Assembly (NCBI RefSeq): GCF_002101775.1
Contig: NZ_LQPI01000019.1
Location: forward strand, 1-64,000
Length of the DNA: 64,000 bases
Origin: Mycolicibacter nonchromogenicus
GTDB lineage: Bacteria; Actinomycetota; Actinomycetes; Mycobacteriales; Mycobacteriaceae
Reading direction: 5' to 3'
Shown here: piece after piece, positions 1 through 10,321 of the stretch
Numbering within the stretch: position 1 is the stretch's first letter
Layout: each line of letters begins with the position of its first letter
Position numbers and translations under genes: made by a program
Notes under the pieces: generated by a model
The model's input: only the letters and a program-made list of their open reading frames with translations
Told to the model about the DNA's origin: nothing
The model's database searches: none

Positions 1-57
1 AACCACGCCCACCACCCCCACGAACTCCTCCAACACGACCCCGACCCACCCGAATGA
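1..57 (+). CDS. 3' end of an upstream coding sequence (partial)
   Basis: Reading frame 1 is open from the first base to a TGA at 55-57 and encodes a His/Pro-rich tail ending HDPDPPE. It has no start inside the window, so it can only be the C-terminus of a gene lying upstream. Nothing in these 18 residues identifies a family; such proline- and acid-rich tails are seen on mycobacterial HNH/DUF222 proteins, but that is a guess. It could also be non-coding sequence that happens to be open. Confidence 0.35.
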   Translation, partial: NHAHHPHELLQHDPDPPE

Positions 58-120
58 CCCTCGCGCGCCTGCACGTGCCGCTATAACAGAACGGGCACAC
101 GGCAGGGAGTGAGGACAGGT

Positions 121-1857
121 ATGGGGTTCATCAAACCGTCGGTTCCCGACGCCGACCCCACAACGTGGCGCGACACCCCGTGGCCGACCCGGATCCAGGT
201 CTGCAGCAGGCACTGGGCCGAAGAGGGTTTCGGCACCCCGTCCGGGGTCTACCTGATCTACCTGCTCAAGATCGCGGCCTACGCCGCGGGCGCGGCGGCG
301 GTCATCGCGCTGACCCCGGGCCTGGGCGAGCTCGGGCGCATCGCCGACTGGTGGACGCAGCCGATCGTCTACCAGAAGCTCGTCGTCTTCAGCCTGCTGT
401 TCGAGATCCTGGGCCTGGGCTGCGGATCCGGCCCGCTGACCGCCCGGTTCTGGCCACCCATCGGCGGCGTCCTGTACTGGTTGCGCCCCAACACAATCCG
501 GTTGCCGCCCTGGCCCGACAAGGTGCCATTGACCCGCGGCGACACCCGCACCGTGGTCGACGTCGCGCTGTATGCCGCGGTGTTGGGCTGCGGTGTCTGG
601 GCATTGCTGTCACCGGGGCAGGGCGACCCCGCGCCGGTGGGTCTGCTGGACCCGATGGTGGTGGCGCCGGTGGCCGTCGCACTGGTGCTGCTCGGTCTGC
701 GGGACAAGACGATCTTTCTGGCCGCGCGCGCCGAGCACTACGGCCTGACGCTGCTGGTCTTCTTCTTCCCCTACGTCGACCAGATGGCCGCGTTCAAACT
801 CATCATCCTCGGACTGTGGTGGGGTGCGGCCACCTCCAAGCTCAACCACCACTTTCCCTACGTGGTCGCGGTGATGACGAGCAACAACGCCCTGCTGCGC
901 GCGAAGATCTTCACCGGCCTCAAGCACCTGATGTACCGGGACCACGTCAATGACCTGCGGCCCACCCGGATACCGCAACTGATGGCTCACGTCGGCGGCA
1001 CCACCGCCGAATTCGTCGTGCCCGCGCTCCTGGTGCTCGTCGCCGGCGATCACCCGTGGCGGTGGTTCCTGATCGCGTTCATGGTGATCTTCCACCTCAA
1101 CATCCTGTCCAACCTCCCGATGGGAGTCCCGTTGGAATGGAACGTGTTCGTACTCTTCTCGCTGTTCTTCCTGTTCGGGCAGCACCCCGAGATCAGCGTC
1201 TACGACCTGCGGTCGCCGTTGCTGATCGCGATCCTGTTCGTCGGGCTGATCGTGATCCCGGTCGCCGGAAACATGTTCCCCCACCAGATCTCCTTCCTCC
1301 CGGCCATGCGCTACTACGCCGGAAACTGGGCGGCCAGCTTCTGGTGCTTCCGGGCCGGCACCGAAGACATCGTGGAGGCCAAGGTGGTCAAGAGCTCCGC
1401 GCTGGTGATCAACCAGCTGGCGAAGTTCTACGACCAGTCCACCGCCGACCTGGTCGCCGACAAAGTGCCGGGGGCGTTCCGCGCCATGCACCTGCAGGGC
1501 CGGGCCCTCAACGGCCTGGTGCCCCGGGCGCTGGGGCCCGCCGCCCCGGCCGACTACAACATCCGCGACGGCGAGATCATCGCCGGTCCACTGATCGGAT
1601 GGAACTTCGGCGAAGGCCACCTCCACAACGAGCAGCTGCTCGCCGCGGTGCAGCGCCGCTGCAAGTTCGCCGAGGGGGACCTGCGGGTGATCGTGCTCGA
1701 AGGCCAGCCCATTCACCGCAAGGAGCAGGCCTACCGGATCGTCGACGCCAAAACCGGGCTGATCGAAGCCGGGTATGTGGCGGTGGCCGACATGCTCAGC
1801 CGCCAGCCGTGGCCCGAACCCGGCGACGAGCTGCCGGTTCGGATCACAGCCCGCTAG
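121..1857 (+). CDS. DUF3556 family multipass membrane protein
   Basis: Protein of 578 residues. The first ~400 residues hold about nine hydrophobic segments (for example near residues 45-65, 145-165, 185-205, 220-235, 300-315, 320-340, 350-365 and 375-395), followed by a soluble C-terminal part of roughly 180 residues with a GEGHLHNEQLL segment. This layout matches the actinobacterial DUF3556 family, whose function I do not know. The ATG at 121 is preferred over the GTG at 109 because GAGGA lies 5-10 bases before it, and the protein then begins MGFIKPSVPD, typical of the family. A TATAAC hexamer at 82-87 may be the -10 element. It converges with the TetR gene with only 15 bases between stops. 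Confidence 0.8.
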   Translation: MGFIKPSVPDADPTTWRDTPWPTRIQVCSRHWAEEGFGTPSGVYLIYLLKIAAYAAGAAAVIALTPGLGELGRIADWWTQPIVYQKLVVFSLLFEILGLGCGSGPLTARFWPPIGGVLYWLRPNTIRLPPWPDKVPLTRGDTRTVVDVALYAAVLGCGVWALLSPGQGDPAPVGLLDPMVVAPVAVALVLLGLRDKTIFLAARAEHYGLTLLVFFFPYVDQMAAFKLIILGLWWGAATSKLNHHFPYVVAVMTSNNALLRAKIFTGLKHLMYRDHVNDLRPTRIPQLMAHVGGTTAEFVVPALLVLVAGDHPWRWFLIAFMVIFHLNILSNLPMGVPLEWNVFVLFSLFFLFGQHPEISVYDLRSPLLIAILFVGLIVIPVAGNMFPHQISFLPAMRYYAGNWAASFWCFRAGTEDIVEAKVVKSSALVINQLAKFYDQSTADLVADKVPGAFRAMHLQGRALNGLVPRALGPAAPADYNIRDGEIIAGPLIGWNFGEGHLHNEQLLAAVQRRCKFAEGDLRVIVLEGQPIHRKEQAYRIVDAKTGLIEAGYVAVADMLSRQPWPEPGDELPVRITAR

Positions 1858-1872
1858 CGCTTCTGCTCGGCG

Positions 1873-2445
1873 TCAGCGCGGCGTCACGTAGGGGACCAGC
1901 ACGTCGTCGACAAGCTCGGTGATCAGCTCATCGGTGATGGGGTCCCCGGAGATCAGAAGCCGATGCCACAGCACGCTCTGGGCGAGCTCCCGCGCGATCT
2001 CCACCGAGACGTCGGCGCGCACGTCACCGCGCTGAATCCCACGGGACAGCAGCATGGACATCTCCTGCTTTCGCCACTCGATGACGCCGCCGCGAAACGC
2101 CGCGGCGAGTTCGGCGTCGTGTGCCATCGCCGCGACCACTGCGGGTAGGGCGGTGGCCTGCGGGCCGGTGAAAAGGTCGACCCAGCCCCGCAACACGGCC
2201 AGCATGTCCGTCCGGTAGCTGCCGGTGTCCGCGTGCGGAATCGTCGTCACCGCCGTGCGAAGCAGCACGTCGCGCAGCAGCGCGCGCCGATCCGGCCAGC
2301 GGCGGTACAGCACGGGCTTGCTGGTCTTGGCGCGGGCGGCAACCGCCTCCATGGTGACCGCGCCCGGCCCCTGCTCGGCGAGCAGGGCGAGGACGGCCGT
2401 CTGGATCGCCGCCTCCAGTGCGGCGCCGTGTCGACGCTCGGCCAT
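1873..2445 (-). CDS. TetR/AcrR family transcriptional regulator
   Basis: Protein of 190 residues. Residues ~10-55 form a TetR helix-turn-helix (VTMEAVAARAKTSKPVLYRR), followed by an all-helical ligand domain with a C-terminal part of the TetR_C type. The ATG at 2445 is chosen because GAAAGG lies 9-14 bases upstream on the coding strand; an upstream in-frame ATG at 2511 would add a 22-residue low-quality extension. It is divergent from the PhlG-like hydrolase gene at 2571, and the shared intergenic region carries two palindromes, so it probably represses itself and that gene. The inducing ligand is unknown. Confidence 0.85.
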   Translation of the reverse strand: MAERRHGAALEAAIQTAVLALLAEQGPGAVTMEAVAARAKTSKPVLYRRWPDRRALLRDVLLRTAVTTIPHADTGSYRTDMLAVLRGWVDLFTGPQATALPAVVAAMAHDAELAAAFRGGVIEWRKQEMSMLLSRGIQRGDVRADVSVEIARELAQSVLWHRLLISGDPITDELITELVDDVLVPYVTPR

Positions 2446-2517
2446 GGGGTTGCCCCTTTCGGAAATAGACCGCGAACCGTCCCGCGCTGAGAAACGCTTG
2501 CGTTCCTTCATTGCTGC

Positions 2518-2554
2518 ACGGTACCGTTGCGGCGATAAGAAACGATACCGTATC
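2518..2554. promoter_or_regulatory. Putative TetR operator: two palindromes in a divergent promoter region
   Basis: ACGGTACCGT at 2518-2527 is a perfect 10-base palindrome. GATAC-C-GTATC at 2544-2554 is a perfect inverted repeat around one base. Both lie between the TetR gene (start 2445) and the hydrolase gene (start 2571) and share the core TACCGT. A possible -35 (TTGCGG, 2527-2532) and -10 (TATCTT, 2551-2556) for the hydrolase gene flank or overlap the second palindrome, so a bound repressor would block transcription. Assignment to this TetR protein is inferred from position. Confidence 0.55.
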
Positions 2555-2570
2555 TTGACGGGAGTGGGTC

Positions 2571-3179
2571 ATGACGCGTCCAGTGGTGTTTCCGCTACGC
2601 AGTGTTGATACGGCCAGGGTGCGGTACAGCGCCGGACCCCATCACCGGCGCCGCATCACGATCGACCATCGGCCCTTGGCGGGGGTGACTCCGCCGATGC
2701 TGCTGGACTGGTTCACGCACATCGGCGACACCATCGAGTACGGCGGCACGGTGATCAACCGCTATCTGGCCTGGCATCCGATCGATCACATTCGCTGGGA
2801 GCTCGCTCGCCCGGCACCCGGTGGGGGAGCCGGCGAGGGTGCCCACTTCCGCATCGTCGAACGGTTCGGCGGCAATCCGGCATTCACCGTCGACGTCACC
2901 GATCGGGTGGAGAAACTCGACGAAACCGGGATACGGCTGGTCCAGCGCATCGCCGGAATTGCCGTTCTCCAGCTGGAACACACCTGGTCGGCATGCGCGG
3001 AGGGTGCGCACTACGTCAGCGTCATGGACATCGGAGCCCGCTCGGCGCTGCTGTCGCCGCTGAACCGCTACACCCATCGGCGCTTTCCCGATGAGATGGT
3101 CCGCGCCTGGGTGCGCCACAACATCGAAGAGGTCGGCCAACTCGAGCATCTGCTTCCGCAACTGACCGGCGTAGTGTAG
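2571..3179 (+). CDS. PhlG-like (DAPG hydrolase fold) metal-dependent hydrolase, putative
   Basis: Protein of 202 residues resembling the SRPBCC-fold DAPG hydrolase family, whose founder PhlG cleaves a carbon-carbon bond in diacetylphloroglucinol using zinc held by two His and two Glu. Here WHPIDHIRWE (residues 68-77, with H69, H73, E77) and HNIEE (H183, E187, an HxxxE spacing) could supply such ligands. The ATG at 2571 follows a GGGAG box. It is controlled, by position, by the divergent TetR regulator, which suggests a role in degrading or detoxifying a phenolic or polyketide-like compound; the substrate is not predictable. The family assignment rests on motif similarity only. Confidence 0.6.
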   Translation: MTRPVVFPLRSVDTARVRYSAGPHHRRRITIDHRPLAGVTPPMLLDWFTHIGDTIEYGGTVINRYLAWHPIDHIRWELARPAPGGGAGEGAHFRIVERFGGNPAFTVDVTDRVEKLDETGIRLVQRIAGIAVLQLEHTWSACAEGAHYVSVMDIGARSALLSPLNRYTHRRFPDEMVRAWVRHNIEEVGQLEHLLPQLTGVV

Positions 3180-3229
3180 GGCGGCGCCCGCCACCGCTGA
3201 GCCACGTGAGCGGCGCCCGCGGGCCGCCC
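3179..3229 (+). terminator. Putative hairpin terminator after the PhlG-like gene
   Basis: GGGCGGC (3179-3185) pairs with GCCGCCC (3223-3229), with an inner stem CCGCT (3194-3198) / AGCGG (3209-3213). There is no U-tract, as is common for mycobacterial hairpin terminators. It separates the hydrolase gene from gap. Confidence 0.35.
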
Positions 3230-3263
3230 ACTAGGCTGACCACGGAAACATCGGTCGGCATAA

Positions 3264-4304
<1,041 letters not shown>

Positions 4305-4309
4305 GCGCC

Positions 4310-5544
4310 GTGGCACACAAGACGCTCGACGACCTTCTTGCAGAAGGGGTTTCGGGTCGGGGCGTGTTGGTGCGCTCCGACCTGAACGTCCCCCTCGACG
4401 AGCACGGCGCCATCACCGACGCGGGGCGCATCACCGCGTCGGTGCCCACGCTGCGCGCGCTGGTGGATGCCGGCGCCAAGGTCGTGGTGACTGCTCACCT
4501 GGGTCGGCCCAAGGGCGGGCCGGACCCCAAACTGTCGCTGGCGCCGGTCGCGGCCGCACTCAGCGAGCAGTTGGGCCGGCATGTCCAGCTGGCCGGTGAC
4601 GTGGTCGGCACCGACGCCCTGGCCCGCGCCGAAGGGCTGACCGACGGTGACGTGTTGCTGCTGGAGAACATCCGGTTCGACGCACGGGAGACCAGCAAGG
4701 ACGACAACGAGCGTCTGGCCCTGGCCCGGTCACTGGCCGAGTTGGTCGCCGCGCCGGATGGTTCGCCGGGGGCGTTCGTCTCCGACGGGTTCGGTGTGGT
4801 GCATCGCAAGCAGGCCTCCGTCTACGACATCGCCACGCTGCTCCCGGCGTACGCCGGGACTCTGGTCGCTGCCGAGATCGCGGTGCTGCAGCAGCTGACC
4901 GAATCCACCGAGCGGCCCTACGCCGTGGTGCTGGGCGGGTCGAAGGTCTCCGACAAGCTGGGCGTGATCAAGTCGCTGGCCACCAAGGCCGATTCCATCG
5001 TGATCGGCGGCGGCATGTGCTTCACCTTCCTGGCCGCTCAGGGGCTGCAGGTCGGGACGTCGCTGCTGGAGGCCGACATGGTCGACACCTGCCGGCAGCT
5101 GCTGGATGACTATGCCGATGTGCTGCGGTTGCCGGTGGACATCGTCGTCGCCGACAAGTTCGACGCAGCCGCCACCGGCGAGATCGTCGCTGCGGACGCG
5201 ATTCCGGACGGCAAGATGGGGCTGGACGTCGGTCCGGGTTCGGTGGAGCGGTTCGCCGCCCTGCTGTCCAACGCCAAGACCATCTTCTGGAACGGGCCGA
5301 TGGGCGTGTTCGAGTTCCCGGCGTTTGAAGCCGGCACCCGGGGAGTGGCCGAAGCGATCGCCGCGGCCACGACCAAGGGCGCCTTCAGCGTCGTCGGCGG
5401 GGGCGACTCCGCCGCGGCGGTACGGGCGCTGGGCCTGCCGGAGGACGGCTTCTCGCACATCTCCACCGGTGGTGGGGCGTCCCTGGAATACCTTGAGGGC
5501 AAAGCACTGCCCGGCCTGCAGGTTCTGGAAACCGGAGGAGCGTC

Positions 5545-5548
<4 letters not shown>
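4310..5548 (+). CDS. pgk: Phosphoglycerate kinase
   Basis: Glycolytic kinase of 412 residues that transfers phosphate from 1,3-bisphosphoglycerate to ADP. The substrate-binding motif RSDLNVPL is at residues ~21-28, TAHLGRPKG at ~60-68, and the nucleotide-binding NGPMGVFE and GGGDSAAA segments are near the C-terminus. I chose GTG 4310 (protein begins with AHKTLDDLL), 5 bases after the gap stop; the frame is open upstream through gap, but that is an overlapping shadow. Its stop overlaps the tpiA start by four bases (ATGA), so translation of the two is probably coupled. Confidence 0.97.
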
Positions 5549-6330
<782 letters not shown>

Positions 6331-6347
6331 CGCGCCATGGTGAACGG

Positions 6348-6353
6348 TAGGGT
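6348..6353 (+). promoter_or_regulatory. Leaderless-type -10 element for secG
   Basis: TAGGGT lies exactly six bases before the ATG of secG, so a transcript starting seven bases after the hexamer would begin with the start codon itself. There is no Shine-Dalgarno box before secG, which supports a leaderless mRNA in addition to read-through from tpiA. Confidence 0.55.
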
Positions 6354-6359
6354 AGCGGC

Positions 6360-6593
6360 ATGATTTTGACGCTGCAGATTCTCTTGGTGATCACCAGCCT
6401 GCTGGTGATTCTGCTGGTGCTGCTGCACCGCGCCAAGGGTGGCGGCCTGTCGACTCTGTTCGGTGGCGGGGTGCAGTCCAGCCTGTCCGGCTCGACCGTG
6501 GTCGAGAAGAACCTGGACCGGCTGACCTATTTCGTCATCGCCATCTGGTTGATCTCGATCGTCGCCGTCGGCCTGCTCATCAAGTACGCCTGA
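6360..6593 (+). CDS. secG: Preprotein translocase subunit SecG
   Basis: Small inner-membrane protein of 77 residues, the accessory subunit of the SecYEG channel. It has two hydrophobic helices (about residues 3-24 and 53-74) around a loop containing the family signature KGGGLSTLFGGG. Length and layout are those of actinobacterial SecG. It sits downstream of gap-pgk-tpiA, as in other mycobacteria, but appears to have its own leaderless promoter (TAGGGT at 6348-6353). Confidence 0.95.
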   Translation: MILTLQILLVITSLLVILLVLLHRAKGGGLSTLFGGGVQSSLSGSTVVEKNLDRLTYFVIAIWLISIVAVGLLIKYA

Positions 6594-6638
6594 TCCCGGC
6601 CAGTCGGCCACCTGCCGTACCCGGCCGGCCCCGGTCGC

Positions 6639-6701
6639 CCGCGAGATCCCGCTGACGCAGGTCGCTACTCGCACTTTCCCTGCGTGAATCCGATCTCGCG
6701 G
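6639..6701. repeat. Intergenic two-stem palindromic element (63 nt)
   Basis: Outer arms of ten bases (CCGCGAGATC 6639-6648 / GATCTCGCGG 6692-6701) enclose inner arms ACGCAGG (6655-6661) / CCTGCGT (6679-6685). It sits between the convergent secG and coiled-coil gene. A second element of nearly the same size and architecture lies at 49383-49444. It may be a dispersed REP-like repeat and/or a bidirectional terminator. Confidence 0.6.
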
Positions 6702-6717
6702 CGGGAGGGAGCGCGCG

Positions 6718-7116
6718 TCAGCGCGCCACGCGATTACGCATGGCGTTGAGCACCCCGCGCACCACGTTCTCGGTCGCGGTCAGCGGAGCCATGGCGGTCT
6801 CACCGACTTCGACCAGGTAGTCGATCCGGCTGACGATGGCCTCCACCGGTTCGATCAGGGTGGCCAGGCGGCTGGCCAGGTCATCCAGGCTGGACATGGT
6901 CTCCTCAAGATGGTCCAGGCCGCTGCCGAGGCGCTCGATGGTCGCGTTGAGGTTGGACAGTGAACTGTTGAGCTCGTTCATGGTGCCGCCCAGACCGTCC
7001 AGAACATCCTCGAGCTGTCCGACCGTCACGTCGGCGTTCAGGGCCGCCTGAGCCAGGGTCTTGAGTCGCTTACGTTCCGTGCCGGAGCCTGAGCTTCTGT
7101 CTGCCATAGCGCTCAT
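6718..7116 (-). CDS. Small coiled-coil protein of the pentose phosphate operon (Rv1444c-like)
   Basis: Protein of 132 residues with no catalytic motif. Residues ~25-110 are a long heptad-like helix rich in Leu, Asp, Glu and Ser (LDGLGGTMNELNSSLSNL, LEETMSSLDDLASRL), predicted to form a coiled coil. It is the last gene of the minus-strand tkt-tal-zwf-opcA-pgl run; its ATG at 7116 shares one base with the pgl TAA, so it is probably translationally coupled. An alternative ATG is at 7107. A conserved gene of similar size sits in the same place in M. tuberculosis; function unknown. Confidence 0.8.
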   Translation of the reverse strand: MSAMADRSSGSGTERKRLKTLAQAALNADVTVGQLEDVLDGLGGTMNELNSSLSNLNATIERLGSGLDHLEETMSSLDDLASRLATLIEPVEAIVSRIDYLVEVGETAMAPLTATENVVRGVLNAMRNRVAR

Positions 7117-7859
7117 TATGACGTGGCGGGCAGCAGCGAGGCTGCCGCTTCGTCGAGCAGCCACACCGTCTGCTCGCGCCCCGTCGCCCCGGCGGCGGGC
7201 ACCGCGACCGGGTCGGCGCCACCGACCGCGGCGGCCACCGCCTCGGCTTTGGACTCCCCGGCCACCACCAGCCACACCTCGCGGGAGCGTCGGATCGCGG
7301 GCAGCGTCAGGGTGATTCGCCGCGGCGGGGGCTTGGGCGAGTCGGGTACGCCGACCACCAGCCGGGTGTCTTCGCGGACGGCCGCGGTGTCGGGAAACAG
7401 CGAGTTGATGTGGCCTTCGGCGCCCATGCCCAGCAGGTGCACGTCGAAGTCCGGCGCGGGCTGGCCCGGTTCGGCGTTGGCCGCCAGTACCTCCTGGTAG
7501 GCCTGCGCGGCGGCGTCGAGGTCGTCGCCGTAGTCACCGTCGCTGGCCGGCATGGCATGCACGTTGGCGGCGGGAATGTCGATGCGGCCCAACAACGCTT
7601 CGCGAGCCTGCTTGTCGTTGCGGTCGCCGTCGGCCGCCGGAACGAAGCGGTCGTCGCCGAAGAACAGATGCACGCGTGTCCAGTCGATCCGCGCGGCGTG
7701 CTCGCCGAGGCGATGCAGCAACGCGATGCCGTTACCGCCCCCGGTCAGCACGACCAAGGCCCGGCCCCGGGCGGCGATGGCCGCTTCGATGGCGTCGGCC
7801 AGCCGGTCACCGGCCGCGGCGACCAGCGCGGCGGCATCGGGGTAGGTCGCAACGATCAC
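7116..7859 (-). CDS. pgl: 6-phosphogluconolactonase
   Basis: Enzyme of 247 residues (the M. tuberculosis length) that hydrolyses 6-phosphogluconolactone, the second step of the oxidative pentose phosphate pathway. The family sugar-phosphate motif [14 protein letters not shown] is near residues 34-47, [12 protein letters not shown] near 65-76 and the segment [16 protein letters not shown] near 145-160. It starts at GTG 7859 with GGAG five bases upstream; GTG overlaps the opcA TGA by four bases (GTGA), so it is coupled to opcA. Confidence 0.95.
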   Translation of the reverse strand: MIVATYPDAAALVAAAGDRLADAIEAAIAARGRALVVLTGGGNGIALLHRLGEHAARIDWTRVHLFFGDDRFVPAADGDRNDKQAREALLGRIDIPAANVHAMPASDGDYGDDLDAAAQAYQEVLAANAEPGQPAPDFDVHLLGMGAEGHINSLFPDTAAVREDTRLVVGVPDSPKPPPRRITLTLPAIRRSREVWLVVAGESKAEAVAAAVGGADPVAVPAAGATGREQTVWLLDEAAASLLPATS

Positions 7860-8764
7860 AGATACTCCACTTCTTCCAGGCCCGTCAGTGCGGCGCCGTA
7901 GATGACGTCCGGATCCAGCCGGCGCAGATCCTCGGCCAGGCACTCCGCGGTGACCCGCCGGGGCAGCGGCACCAGGCCCGCGGGCCTCCCGGTGCGGCTC
8001 AAGGTGGCGGTGACCCCGTCCTGCGGGCGGCTCAGCGACACGGTCTCGCTGTCGCGGGTCAGCTCGACCTTCAGTTCGCCGACAGCGCGCCGCACCGGAC
8101 CGTCGATGCGACTGGCCAGCCAGCCGGCCAGGATGTCCAGGGCCGGTTCGGTCGCCAGCCCAGAGACCGTCGCCGAGCGGATCGGCTCGAACGGCGGTTG
8201 ATCCAGCGCCGAGGCGAGCAGCGCCCGCCAGTAGGTGATGCGACTCCACGACAGGTCGGTGTCACCGGCGGTGTAGCCGTCCCGGCGGCTGTTGATCGCC
8301 GCCCGGGGGTCGGGGGCATTGGTGGCGTCGGTGATCCGCCGCAACGCCAGGGCCCCCAGCGGGTCGGTCGCCGGTGTTGCGGGCGCGACATCGGGCCACC
8401 ACGCGACGACCGGGATGTCGGGCAGCAGGAACGGCACGACGACCGCGTCGGCGTGATCGGCCAGCGGCCCGTACAGTCGCAGCACCACCACCTCGCTGGC
8501 GCCGGCGTCGCCGAACATCCGTATCTCGGCGTCCAGGCGGGAGTCACCGGCATTGCCCCCGCTGATCACCGCGATCACCCGGCTGGGGTGTTCTTGGCTG
8601 GCGATGTAGGCCGCCTCGATGGACTCATCGAGCAGCGCATCGGATTCCAGGGCGATGATCAGGGTCAGCACCCGGCCGGTCGTGGCGGCCCCGACCTGCT
8701 CGCGAATCGCGTTGAGCTTCTTGTTGATCGCGGTGGTGGTGGTGTTGTCCAGCTGGATGATCAT
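7856..8764 (-). CDS. opcA: Glucose-6-phosphate dehydrogenase assembly protein OpcA
   Basis: Protein of 302 residues of the OpcA family, which binds glucose-6-phosphate dehydrogenase and is needed for its assembly or redox control in cyanobacteria and actinobacteria. It begins [20 protein letters not shown], the conserved N-terminus. It carries family segments RVLTLIIAL (about residue 35) and [19 protein letters not shown] 8764 overlaps the zwf TGA by four bases; a second ATG four codons upstream (8776) is less likely. Placed between zwf and pgl, consistent with its role. Confidence 0.95.
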   Translation of the reverse strand: MIIQLDNTTTTAINKKLNAIREQVGAATTGRVLTLIIALESDALLDESIEAAYIASQEHPSRVIAVISGGNAGDSRLDAEIRMFGDAGASEVVVLRLYGPLADHADAVVVPFLLPDIPVVAWWPDVAPATPATDPLGALALRRITDATNAPDPRAAINSRRDGYTAGDTDLSWSRITYWRALLASALDQPPFEPIRSATVSGLATEPALDILAGWLASRIDGPVRRAVGELKVELTRDSETVSLSRPQDGVTATLSRTGRPAGLVPLPRRVTAECLAEDLRRLDPDVIYGAALTGLEEVEYL

Positions 8765-10317
8765 GGCCGCCGCCATTCCCGGCCGGAGCGCGTGAGCATG
8801 TCGAACGCCGACTGCGGCCCCCAACTGCCGGCCACATACGGCTCGGGCTTGCCGTGTTGGGCCCAGTTCTCCAGCACCGGATCGAGTATCTGCCAAGACA
8901 ATTCGACCTCGGCATTGACCGGGAACAGCGACGGCTCGCCCAACAGCACGTCCAGGATCAGACGCTCGTAGGCCTCCGGTGAATCCTCGGAGAACGTCGA
9001 TCCATAGGAGAAGTCCATATTGACGTCGCGGACCTCCATCAAGTGGCCGGGCACCTTGGACCCGAACCGCAGGGTGATCCCCTCGTCGGGCTGCACCCTG
9101 ATCACGAGTGCGTTCTTGCCCAACTCGTCGGTCATGGTGTCGTCGAACGGCAGGTGCGGTGCCCGCTTGAACACCAGCGCGATCTCGGTGACCCGCCGGC
9201 CCAGGCGTTTGCCGGTACGCAGATAGAACGGCACGCCGGCCCAGCGCCGGGTGTCGACCTCCAGGGTGATCGCCGCAAAGGTCTCGGTCCGCGAATCGTG
9301 GGCGAACCCCTCCTCGTCGAGCAGGCCCACGACGTGCTCGCCGCCCTGCCACCCGGCGGCGTACTGGCCGCGAGAGGTGGTCTCATCCAGGGGCTGCGCC
9401 AAGCGGGTGGCGGAGAGCACCTTGATCTTCTCGGCCTGCAGTTCGGCGGGGGAGAAGCTGACCGGCTCCTCCATCGCCGTCAGCGCCAGCAACTGCAGCA
9501 GGTGGTTCTGGATCACGTCGCGCGCCGCACCGATGCCGTCGTAATAGCCGGCGCGCCCGCCCAAGCCGATGTCTTCGGCCATGGTGATCTGGACGTGGTC
9601 GACGTAGTGGGCGTTCCAGATCGGGTCGAACAGCTGGTTGGCGAAGCGCAGCGCCAAAATGTTCTGGACCGTCTCCTTGCCCAGGTAGTGGTCGATCCGG
9701 AACACCGATTCCTCGGGGAACACGCTGTTGACCACGCTGTTGAGTTCGACGGCGCTGGCCAGGTCGTGACCGAACGGCTTCTCGATCACCACCCGGCTCC
9801 ACCGGCCGTCGCGCGGCCGCGCCAGCCCGGTCGAGTGCAGCTTCTCGCAGACCACCGGAAAGGCCCCGGGCGGAATCGACAGGTAGAAGGCGTGATTGCC
9901 GCCGGTGCCGCGCTCGGCGTCGAGCTGCTCCAGGGTCTGTGCCAGCCGGGCGAAGGCCTCGTCGTCATCGAATGTGCCCGTGACGAACCGGAATCCGGAC
10001 GCCAGCCGATCCCACACCACCTGCCGGAACGGGGTCCGGGCATGCTGTTTGACGGCCTGGTAGACCACGTCGGCGAAGTCTTCGTCGGCCCAGTCCCGGC
10101 GGGCGAAGCCGACCAGCGCGAAGGTGGCCGGCAGCAACCCGCGGTTGGCGAGGTCGTAGATGGCCGGCATCAGTTTGCGCCTGGCCAGGTCACCGGTGAC
10201 CCCGAAGATCACCACGCCGCATGGGCCGGCGATGCGGGGCAGGCGTTTGTCTCGCTTGTCGCGCAGCGGGTTGTGCCACCCCGGCGGGGTGTTTCGCGCT
10301 GCCCCGGCGCCGGCCAT
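8761..10317 (-). CDS. zwf: Glucose-6-phosphate 1-dehydrogenase
   Basis: Enzyme of 518 residues that oxidises glucose-6-phosphate with NADP+ and commits carbon to the pentose phosphate pathway. The dinucleotide-binding VIFGVTGDLARRKLMPA is at residues ~36-52, the active-site motif RIDHYLGKE (catalytic His of the DHYLGKE signature) near residue 205 and the NADP/structural FYLRTGKRL near 360. The start at 10317 gives a short variable N-terminus before the conserved NPLRDKRDKRLPRIAGP. It follows tal by four bases and overlaps opcA by four. Confidence 0.97.
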   Translation of the reverse strand: MAGAGAARNTPPGWHNPLRDKRDKRLPRIAGPCGVVIFGVTGDLARRKLMPAIYDLANRGLLPATFALVGFARRDWADEDFADVVYQAVKQHARTPFRQVVWDRLASGFRFVTGTFDDDEAFARLAQTLEQLDAERGTGGNHAFYLSIPPGAFPVVCEKLHSTGLARPRDGRWSRVVIEKPFGHDLASAVELNSVVNSVFPEESVFRIDHYLGKETVQNILALRFANQLFDPIWNAHYVDHVQITMAEDIGLGGRAGYYDGIGAARDVIQNHLLQLLALTAMEEPVSFSPAELQAEKIKVLSATRLAQPLDETTSRGQYAAGWQGGEHVVGLLDEEGFAHDSRTETFAAITLEVDTRRWAGVPFYLRTGKRLGRRVTEIALVFKRAPHLPFDDTMTDELGKNALVIRVQPDEGITLRFGSKVPGHLMEVRDVNMDFSYGSTFSEDSPEAYERLILDVLLGEPSLFPVNAEVELSWQILDPVLENWAQHGKPEPYVAGSWGPQSAFDMLTRSGREWRRP

Positions 10318-10321
10318 CAGA

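Noticed and set aside
610..1716. Long open frame on the minus strand opposite the DUF3556 gene
   Set aside because: Arises from high GC at third positions of the real gene; its translation is His/Asp/Val-rich with no recognisable family, and it has no ribosome-binding site.
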